Origin: JAGQOZ01 sp041399205
GTDB lineage: Bacteria > Planctomycetota > Planctomycetia > Pirellulales > Pirellulaceae
Direction: 5' to 3'
Assembly: GCA_041399205.1 (NCBI GenBank)
Contig: JAWKTK010000004.1
Coordinates: 248,001 to 312,000, forward strand
Length of the DNA: 64,000 nucleotides
The translations under genes and the position numbers were made by a program. Shown piece after piece: positions 57,185-64,000 of the stretch. Every line of letters begins with the position of its first letter. Within the stretch, counting starts at the first letter, position 1. The notes under the pieces are model-generated. The model saw only the letters and a program-made list of their open reading frames with translations. It did not search any database and was not told the DNA's origin.

Positions 57185-58399
57185 ATGAGCACTGAAATTC
57201 AATCTACCGCCAGCAGTCAGGTCCCCGACGCCAAAGGTCGCTTTGGTGATTTTGGAGGACGTTACGTTCCTGAAACGCTTACCAAAGCCTTGGACCAATT
57301 GGCCGACGAATACGCCAAAGCCAAGCAAGATCCGGCCTTCCAAGCGGAATTGGACGACTTGCTGAAGAACTACGTCAGCCGTCCTTCGCCACTGTATTTT
57401 GCGAAGCGACTGACCGAACATTGCGGCGGTGCCCAGATTTGGCTAAAGCGCGAAGACACGAATCACACGGGCGCTCATAAAATCAACAACACGCTGGGCC
57501 AAGCGTTGTTGACGTTGCGAATGGGCAAAACTCGAGTGATCGCGGAAACGGGTGCCGGCCAACACGGCGTAGCCACCGCCACCGCATGTGCTCGATTCGG
57601 CCTTCCCTGTGTCGTTTACATGGGCGAAGAAGATATTCGCAGACAAGCGCCCAACGTCTTTAGCATGAAACTTCTGGGCGCGGAAGTTCGCCCGGTCACC
57701 AGCGGTTCGCGAACCCTGCGCGACGCCATCAATGAAGCGATGCGAGATTGGATGAGCAGCGTCGAAGATACGCACTACATCTTGGGTTCGGCCGTCGGAC
57801 CGCATCCGTTTCCGGTTATCGTCCGCGACTTCCAATCGGTCATCGGCAAAGAAACTCGGGAACAGTCGCTAACGCAAATTGGTCGACTCCCGGACACCGT
57901 CATTGCCTGCGTTGGCGGCGGCAGTAACGCAGCCGGCATGTTTTATCCGTTTATCGACGACAAAACAGTCGAAATCATTGGCGTGGAAGCGGGCGGACGC
58001 AGCAACAAGCCAGGTGATCACGCTTCACCATTGACCTACGGCCAGCCGGGAATTTTACACGGCAGTTACAGTTACGTCATGCAAGATGAAGATGGCCAAA
58101 CGTGCGACGTCCATTCGATGTCGGCCGGTTTGGACTATCCCGGCGTGGGACCGGAGCATAGTTATTGGAAGGCAACGGGCCGAGTCCAATATGATTCTTG
58201 CGATGACACTTCCGCCATGGCGGCGTTTGACGAATTGGCTCGTTGTGAAGGAATTCTTCCGGCCTTGGAATCGTCTCACGCCATTGCACACGCCATGAAG
58301 GTTGCCAAAGGCCGAAAGGCAGACGAAGTGATTGTGGTTTGTCTTTCGGGTCGAGGTGACAAGGACGCTGCCGAAGTCGCTCGGCTGAAAGGCCAATAA
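57185..58399 (+). CDS. trpB: Tryptophan synthase beta chain
   Basis: A 404-residue PLP enzyme that joins indole and serine. The PLP lysine is in HTGAHKINN (Lys99). The phosphate loop GGGSNAAGMFYPF and allosteric regions (AETGAGQHGVATATA) are intact. It is 75 bases upstream of the disrupted trpA on the same strand. Confidence 0.95.
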   Translation: MSTEIQSTASSQVPDAKGRFGDFGGRYVPETLTKALDQLADEYAKAKQDPAFQAELDDLLKNYVSRPSPLYFAKRLTEHCGGAQIWLKREDTNHTGAHKINNTLGQALLTLRMGKTRVIAETGAGQHGVATATACARFGLPCVVYMGEEDIRRQAPNVFSMKLLGAEVRPVTSGSRTLRDAINEAMRDWMSSVEDTHYILGSAVGPHPFPVIVRDFQSVIGKETREQSLTQIGRLPDTVIACVGGGSNAAGMFYPFIDDKTVEIIGVEAGGRSNKPGDHASPLTYGQPGILHGSYSYVMQDEDGQTCDVHSMSAGLDYPGVGPEHSYWKATGRVQYDSCDDTSAMAAFDELARCEGILPALESSHAIAHAMKVAKGRKADEVIVVCLSGRGDKDAAEVARLKGQ

Positions 58400-58474
58400 C
58401 CTTCCCCTGCGAATTGCCTTCGACCTTTCGTTTCCCAGACCGATTGATATTGAAATAGAAATACCGAGTCCGCC

Positions 58475-59272
58475 ATGTCTGCTGTTGACGCGTTGTTGCC
58501 AAACTGAAAGCGGAAAATCGCAAAGCCTTCGTCCCGTTCGTCTGCCGCCGGCGATCGAATCTGGATGTCACCCAAAAACGATTGTCGAACTCGGAACGAC
58601 GCGGAGCCAGTTTGTGCGAAGTGGGTATTCCCTACAGCGACCCGATTGCGGACGGCCCGATTATCAAGCGTCTTATACTCGAGCCTTGAACGCCAAAATC
58701 AAGCTGGCCGCCATTTTGCAGATGGCCAAGGCGGCAACTTCGCAAGTTCAGATGCCGGTGGTCAGCATGGTGAGCTATGCGATTATTTTTCGCCACGGCT
58801 TGGAAGCGTATGTGCAAGACGCCAAGGCGGCCGGATTTGCCGGTGCCATTGTTCCGGACTTGTTAGTCGAAGAATCGGCCGAAATGTCCCAGATCTGCCA
58901 GAAGCATGACTTCAGCCTAATCCAGTTGATCACGCCCACGACACCTCGTGAACGAGCAGTCCGGATTGCCGAATCGTCATCCGGCTTTATCTATTACGTT
59001 TCCGTCACCGGCATCACGGGCGAACGAACCAGGCACCTGCCAGCGTGGTCGATCAAGTCGGTTGGCTTCGCGAACAGACTCCGCTACCCATCTGTATTGG
59101 CTTTGGCATCAGTCGTCCCGAACACGTCCGCATGCTCTCGCCCGTAGCCGATGGCGTCATTGTCGGTTCGGCGATTGTCAAACGGATCGCTCAACACGCC
59201 GCCGAAGGAGATGCCGCGATTCTGAAAGCCGTTGGCGACTACGCGGAAGAATTGGTTGCCGCGCTTGAATGA
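58475..59272 (+). pseudogene. trpA: Tryptophan synthase alpha chain, multiple frameshifts
   Basis: The length (265 codons) and order of segments fit TrpA exactly: a start MSAVDALL, then AKLKAENRKAFVPFVC, VTQKTIVEL, EVGIPYSDPIADGPIIQASY (catalytic loop with the Asp), SMVSYAIIFRHGLEAYV, FAGAIVPDLLVEESAEM, SSGFIYYVSVTGITG and GFGISRPEHV. These pieces lie in different frames, so at least four single-base shifts are needed between 58500 and 59045. Because the protein sequence is otherwise well conserved, I favour assembly error over inactivation. It would cleave indoleglycerol phosphate and pass indole to TrpB. Confidence 0.75.
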
Positions 59273-59299
59273 ATAGAATGAGCAGAAACGGCGCGGCCG

Positions 59300-60097
59300 T
59301 CTCAGGCAAAACCCAGGATGACCGATTCGCGACTTCGATGGACCAAAACAATCAACGTTCCTTTGTGCCATCATTGCGTATGTCGATTGGCAAAGAATTT
59401 GTTCGACTTGCCTTCGCACTTCCGCCGATAATTCACTCAGGACGTCGCCAGTCATCTCTTCGCCGGAGTTCCTTCACGTCACGTCGATAAGCTTCCGTCA
59501 ATTCGAGCAAGCGTTGCTGATACGCGTTCTCGGCTTCGATACTAATCTTTCTGACGTCCTTCAACTTGCCTGTCTTCGGGTCCAGGCAAACACCGGTAGT
59601 ATAATATCCTTGCTGCCCAAAATCGCTTCGATCCCGCCCGTTCAAATCGACGTTTCAGCGTTAACGAGATCAAATGTTCGAGCTACCAAAGGAGTGAGAA
59701 TCGACTCTTGCAAACTTCTCCCACCTCAAGTCACCAGCAGCTCTTCTTGCTTCAACCACTTGTATTCGTTCTTGCGGATCCGCTATCGCGTTTACCGCGT
59801 GCGAGTTTCGGCCGCATCGAGACGCACATCCTCAAGTTCGTCGATAAGCGCATTGCGTTGTTCCGAGGTAAGCGATAAGTCTTTATCGTTAGATTCGGTA
59901 ACCAGCACGTGTCCAATCGAGATATTTGTGGCAGCCTCAATTTGCGATTGCCACTTGAAACCTCTGTGATTGACACCTCCTATCTTCGGCGTCCTGTATC
60001 ATTCGTTGATCAATTGGCTGGGCGTTAACGTGGCATACGAACGCAAGTATAAAAGAAAACACATCGCACACGACCCAGTTAAGGCATTCCTGTTCAT
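59300..60097 (-). pseudogene. Secreted hypothetical protein, broken frame
   Basis: An ATG at 60097 follows a perfect AAGGAG (60104-60109). The start leads into a hydrophobic segment (with FSFILAFVCHVNAQP in a second frame). Further co-linear minus-strand pieces are NHRGFKWQSQIEAATN, HVLVTESNDKDLSLTSEQRN, LIDELEDVRLDAAETRT, TTGVCLDPKTGKLKDVRKI and EAENAYQQRLLELTEAYRRD. They appear to be one exported protein of about 260 residues interrupted by several indels. I do not recognise the family. The end is approximate. Confidence 0.45.
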
Positions 60098-60115
60098 CGG
60101 AAACTCCTTGCCTAA

Positions 60116-60433
60116 TCAGTAAATGTTCCAAAAACATCGACGCTGAATGTCGTTGGCCGCCCGTTTCCGTAACTGGTTCATTTGTTTCTGTTGATGATGC
60201 ATGTACTCTTTGATCGCAATCTTTGGTCTCGGCGAGAATCGCGATGAGCGGTTGCCGGGTGGTACGGCAAAATCATACTCAACAGTATGATAGATGGTGT
60301 CGTCTATGAACGTCGTATTTGTCGGCGAACCGTTGAGACTTTCAACAACTGTCCATTCCTCATTTACATGATCATAGGTCGCTTGGACTTTCCAATTAGT
60401 GTTTGCGACCGGTGGTGAAATCAGCACTTCCAA
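60116..60433 (-). CDS. Hypothetical protein fragment
   Basis: About 105 residues (VLISPPVANTNWKVQATYD, LNGSPTNTTFIDDTIYHTVE, ending RRCFWNIY). The frame seems to continue upstream of 60433 with no clear start, so the N-terminus is missing or shifted. It ends 19 bases before the AAGGAG-led secreted gene on the same strand, so the two may have formed an operon. The family is unknown. Confidence 0.4.
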   Translation of the reverse strand: MEVLISPPVANTNWKVQATYDHVNEEWTVVESLNGSPTNTTFIDDTIYHTVEYDFAVPPGNRSSRFSPRPKIAIKEYMHHQQKQMNQLRKRAANDIQRRCFWNIY

Positions 60434-61339
60434 TACACAGTTTGTTGGAGGACAAGCATATTCATACAGACCTTTGAGAATGATTGTGGCGTGAAAAATG
60501 GTCCAATTGACCGGTTCCTCCTACCGCGTTTACGATTTGCTGCGAAGTCCATCTGATTCCAGCAGCGACCAGTCCGCGTAGTTACTTCCGATTTCTAAAT
60601 GGTAGGCTTCCTGAATCTTTGCGTATCCGCTTAAGGCGCATCGGTACGCATGTGAAATACACTTTGCGAAATCGCCGCGATCTTAGCGGACTGGTGGCAC
60701 CAATTCTCGCCGATACATCAGCTGAAAGGATCGTTGCTTTCTGAATCAAAGGAATCGATAAAGTCTCACCATTACTTCCAATAATCGGCGACGGGACTGC
60801 AGATTTTCGAATCAAGTGAACGGATCGTCGCTGTCAAGATATGCCTTCGCCCATATTTCGGCAAGGAAATCAGAAAAAATCATCCGTTAGTTTTTCCTTG
60901 GCTCGCATAATTAAGGTTGTCACCAAAAGCGCTTACTAGTCATCAAACAGGCAAACAAACAAATCTTCGCGTAAACGACACTTCAGTACCCTCATTAAAG
61001 TGGAAATCCATATAAAACAAACTACGTATTTCGGCAGTTTATATCCGCGCGACAAATCTACGTCAAAGTAGCTGACTGTCTTCCATACCATTAGCATCGA
61101 AAACCAAATCCGGGACAATCCCGACGCTATCTGCGGAGTTTCGCGAATGGGCACTCTGGCCTGTCTCGAAATCGTTGGTGCAACTAGCCGTTTGGTCATC
61201 GCTCGGACATTGAATCCTGAATCCACGGGTCAGAACACTGCCGCACTAGATCTCCTACGCTTCCGGCGAAGTGGCGTCTGATCCCTCAAAGCCGTTCGCG
61301 ACTAGACGTCGTCTTGGGGTGAATCGGACGCTTGTTTCG
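60434..61339. other. Non-coding or degraded stretch
   Basis: About 900 bases without a confident gene. Short minus-strand frames exist but none has a ribosome-binding site or recognisable motif. With the two broken genes to the left, it forms a 2-kb low-quality or decayed zone after trpA. Confidence 0.45.
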
Positions 61340-61624
61340 TCATGATCCAGTTCGGCCCGAATACCGAAAACCCAGCAGCGTGGTCAGCGTAATGAGCGAA
61401 GTAATTGTGCCGATCATTAATGCAACCAGCCACCATAGCAACGTCACGCCGGTGCCGAGCGAAACGGTCCGAGCGATTCCATAGACGCTCAGCACAACCG
61501 CCAAAGACACAACCTGGATCGGCAGCGAATAAACCAGACAGGCGACAAAATTCTTGGGGACCACCGAATTCACCAAACACTTCTTTCCACTGTCGCGATG
61601 CACGATGCCAACAAATGGCAAAAC
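61340..61624 (-). CDS. Small two-TM membrane protein
   Basis: A small protein with two hydrophobic helices (PIQVVSLAVVLSVYGIA and TLLWWLVALMIGTITSL) and the end LLGFRYSGRTGS. The open frame continues rightward to 61684 through the tandem repeat (residues MDEVTSP), so translation from a repeat unit is formally possible. A start closer to VGIVHRDSG, near 61615, is more plausible. The family is unknown. Confidence 0.4.
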   Translation of the reverse strand, partial: VLPFVGIVHRDSGKKCLVNSVVPKNFVACLVYSLPIQVVSLAVVLSVYGIARTVSLGTGVTLLWWLVALMIGTITSLITLTTLLGFRYSGRTGS

Positions 61625-61626
61625 GG

Positions 61627-62073
61627 ACTCGTAACCTCGTCCACTACCGTCCCACCGGAAAATGGGACTCGTAACCTCGTCCACTACATCTTCCCGAGCA
61701 AAACGGACTCGTAACCTCGTCCACTACCGTCCCTGGAAAATGGGACTCGTAACCTCCGTCCACTACCGTCCCTGGAAAATGGGACTCGTAACCTCGTCCA
61801 CTACTATCTTCCCGAGCAAAACGGACTCGTAACCTCGTCCACTACCGTCCCTGGAAAATGGGACTCGTAACCTCGTCCACTACATCTTCCCGAGCAAAAC
61901 GGACTCGTAACCTCGTCCACTACTATCTTCCTGAGCAAAACGGACTCGTAACCTCGTCCACTACATCTTCCCGAGCAAAACGGACTCGTAACCTCGTCCA
62001 CTACATCTTCCCGAGCAAAAAGAACTCGTAACCTCGTCCACTACATGCAAAAAGGACGCGTAACCTCGTCCGC
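61627..62073. repeat. Tandem array (12 copies) of the GGACGAGGTNACGARTCC repeat family, inverted relative to the 17-kb array
   Basis: Twelve units of GGACTCGTAACCTCGTCC-ACTAC (plus strand; the reverse complement matches the 17-kb core). They are separated by two alternating spacers: ATCTTCCCGAGCAAAA and CGTCCCTGGAAAAT. Unit length is 37-41 bases. The last two copies are degenerate. One copy has an extra C. The array sits between a small membrane-protein frame and the last gene. Confidence 0.92.
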
Positions 62074-62251
62074 TCTTGGAACGCCGCTCGTCCCACCACG
62101 TCAGATTGTGCGAATCGTAGCGATGAATGTCAATGTGCGGGAAATACAGCGAGTTTTCCGAGTGGTTTCTGGTCGTTTTGTCAGTTTTGTTGACGTGGGA
62201 ACACGAGTTGACTCACAATTGAGGCAGCGTTATCGAATCAATTCTATTCGC

Positions 62252-64000
62252 ATGGCCAAAGCAGAAGCCCCTATGAGCGACCGCCGACCGAGGTTCCCAT
62301 TCGACTTTTCGAAGATTCGAACGGCCCCACCTATGCCATTTTCTCCAGTCTGGATTGTCCTGTTGATCGGCTTGACGTTGTGCCAGGCAGTTTCGGGCCA
62401 AATTTCGGACTACACGCTTCAAAACCAAATGATCATCAGTGGAAAACTGGGGCGGCTCTCTGGCGTGGCGGAAAACCCGCTGGCGGCACAAGCGTCAACC
62501 GAAGTAAGCGTGCAGCCGATCATTTTTGCCGACGACGGTCTGCGGCGCACATACGTTTCCAAGTATCAGTTGATCCTGGAATCATTACGACAAAGCGAAC
62601 CTCGCCGTGGCCGAGAAGGCATCAAAATTCCTCAGCGAGTGGCAACCACGGGAAGTCGCCGCGTGGCATCGATTGTTTCCATTCGAGACATCGGTGCGTT
62701 TGACAAATTTGGCCGCCGCGCATTCACGCTTGGCACGCCCGACGGTGACGTGACGCTCATTCAAGGCATTACCGAAATCACGCCCAGGTACACTCGCCTG
62801 CAATCTCTAACGGGCCCGGTTTCAATTGAATGGGATTCGCGAATTGCCACCAGTTCGATTCCTCGCGAAACACTCAGCATGGTCCTGCGCAATCGCCCGG
62901 ACGCGGACACCGCCAATGGACGACTGGACGTGGTTCGATTGTTGTTCGAATCCGATCGCTATCGTGACGCTCAGGACGAACTGGAACAGGCGATGCGAGA
63001 ATTCCCGGAACTGGAACAACGCGACGAATTGCTGCAACAGCTGAAACAACGCGCCGCTCAGCAGTTAATTGACGAAATCAAACTTCGCCAACAAGCGGGC
63101 CAGCACCAGCGAGCGTTCGCGTTGTTAAACGGATTTCCTGCGGATGGCGTGGCGGGCGAAGTGCTGGAGCAAGTTCGTTCGTTTTTGGAGGACTATCGAG
63201 TTCGAGTTGCCGATGCGAAAGCCATCCAAGAACAGATTGCCAAGCTGGTGGAATCAGTCCCCGATGGTCCGATGAAGAACTTGGCCAACGTCTTTGCCGA
63301 CGAATTGAAAAACGACCTTTCGTTAGAAAATGTAAACCGCTTGATTGATTATGTTCGCCTGGCAGACGATCCTGCGATGCCCGATGACCAAAAGTTGTCA
63401 CTGGCTATCAGCGGCTGGGTCATGGGGCCGGGCGAAGCCATTAACAATTTGGCTATTTCGATCAGTTTGCTGCGAGTTCGCGATTTGGTTCGAGCTTACT
63501 TGCAAACAGAAATTCCGAATCAGCGGCACGAAATTTTGCTTCGCATCCGCGAGCAGGAAGGTGCGTTACCAGCCTATGTGGCCAAGATCATTGCCAATAT
63601 GACGCCGCCGATTCCCGTGGTTCCGCAAGAGGGCCGTTCGCCGGGAAATTTTGTGTTTCAGATTCCCGGTTTGGACAGTGATACGATTGAGTATGAAGTT
63701 CAGTTGCCGGACGAATATTCGCCCTATCGACGCTACCCAACCGTCATCAGTTTGCACGGTGCCGGTGGTTCGCCCAGTCAACAAATTGCGTGGTGGGCAG
63801 GCCGTTACAACGAACAATGGGCGGGTAATACCGGCCAAGCGGCTCGGCGAGGCTACATTGTGATAGCGCCCCATTGGGCTCGAACCGGCCAAGCCAACTA
63901 CGAATATTCCGCTTGGGAACACGCCGCCGTTTTGAAGAGCTTGCGCGATGCAGCTCGTCGCTTTGCCATTGATACTGACCGAGTGTTCTTGAGTGGATTT
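62252..64000 (+). CDS. Secreted alpha/beta-hydrolase-like protein, cut by window end
   Basis: The frame is open from the ATG at 62252 to the window edge (583 codons so far). After about 30 residues comes a signal or anchor, PVWIVLLIGLTLCQAVSGQ; starts at 62273 or 62333 are also possible. Residues about 210-410 are helical (TPR-like). From about 475 the sequence becomes an esterase/dienelactone-hydrolase-type fold: IEYEVQLPDEY, YPTVISLHGAGGSPSQQ (oxyanion region), YIVIAPHWAR, and finally RVFLSGF, just before the expected G-x-S-x-G nucleophile. It is probably an exported hydrolase; the substrate is unknown. Confidence 0.8.
   Translation, partial: MAKAEAPMSDRRPRFPFDFSKIRTAPPMPFSPVWIVLLIGLTLCQAVSGQISDYTLQNQMIISGKLGRLSGVAENPLAAQASTEVSVQPIIFADDGLRRTYVSKYQLILESLRQSEPRRGREGIKIPQRVATTGSRRVASIVSIRDIGAFDKFGRRAFTLGTPDGDVTLIQGITEITPRYTRLQSLTGPVSIEWDSRIATSSIPRETLSMVLRNRPDADTANGRLDVVRLLFESDRYRDAQDELEQAMREFPELEQRDELLQQLKQRAAQQLIDEIKLRQQAGQHQRAFALLNGFPADGVAGEVLEQVRSFLEDYRVRVADAKAIQEQIAKLVESVPDGPMKNLANVFADELKNDLSLENVNRLIDYVRLADDPAMPDDQKLSLAISGWVMGPGEAINNLAISISLLRVRDLVRAYLQTEIPNQRHEILLRIREQEGALPAYVAKIIANMTPPIPVVPQEGRSPGNFVFQIPGLDSDTIEYEVQLPDEYSPYRRYPTVISLHGAGGSPSQQIAWWAGRYNEQWAGNTGQAARRGYIVIAPHWARTGQANYEYSAWEHAAVLKSLRDAARRFAIDTDRVFLSGF

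Noticed and set aside
61627..62073. CRISPR array
   Set aside because: Regularly spaced repeats are present, but the intervening sequences are only two types repeated many times (not unique spacers), units vary in length and no cas genes are near.

Overview
The window comes from a planctomycete, most likely the Pirellulales/Rhodopirellula side of the phylum. This is inferred from the content. Secreted proteins start with an ES-LE-A-R-x-LL (LEPR-XLL-like) motif and end in dockerin-type repeats. There are FG-GAP/VCBS giant proteins, a TIGR04222-like Gly/Cys-tailed membrane protein, sulfotransferase and creatininase-family genes, many single-gene transcription units, and moderate GC with Glu/Gln-rich coding. 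I see one tRNA gene, no rRNA, no CRISPR array and no intact insertion sequence.

Layout. Positions 1-15.5 kb hold mostly monocistronic metabolic or secreted genes: a secreted MBL-fold hydrolase, a PLP decarboxylase, a Tat-exported amidase, a ferritin-like protein, secreted beta-propeller and Ig-like proteins, an aminotransferase-V protein, an iron alcohol dehydrogenase and a HemN/HemW-like radical SAM protein. Positions 15.5-17.2 kb hold a TolC-like factor, followed by a nine-copy tandem repeat array. Positions 17.6-23 kb are a sulfur-trafficking locus: a TauE/SafE exporter, two YeeE/YedE half-transporters and an MBL-rhodanese fusion read leftward. A PAS-AAA+-Fis sigma54 activator is read rightward, and a near-consensus sigma54 promoter lies between them. 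Positions 22.8-27.3 kb contain a 1.46-kb segmental duplication ending in a tRNA-Lys anticodon loop, with decayed toxin-antitoxin-like cargo between the copies.

Positions 27.7-35.3 kb hold a DHH/CBS pyrophosphatase-like protein, then surface or secreted proteins (a dimethylformamidase-like dockerin protein and an FG-GAP protein with a truncated tandem copy). Positions 35.7-48.6 kb hold FtsK with a very acidic tail, a sulfotransferase, a HAD hydrolase, a creatininase, an ABM monooxygenase, a large membrane protein plus ABC ATPase, a TIGR04222-like protein and ThiC. Positions 48.8-54.8 kb hold a di-haem cytochrome, a Nudix hydrolase, a cobalamin adenosyltransferase and the PII/GlnD nitrogen-sensing pair. 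Positions 55-59.3 kb hold a DUF3500 protein, MutM and TrpBA. Positions 59.3-62.1 kb are a degraded or error-rich stretch followed by a second, twelve-copy array of the same repeat family. The window ends inside a secreted alpha/beta-hydrolase-like gene.

Two caveats apply. First, several genes that are normally essential or intact (ftsK, trpA, the MBL-rhodanese gene, a cytochrome) are interrupted by single-base shifts with perfectly conserved protein on both sides. I suspect residual assembly indels at least as strongly as true pseudogenes. Second, family names rest on motifs read by eye; no database search was run.
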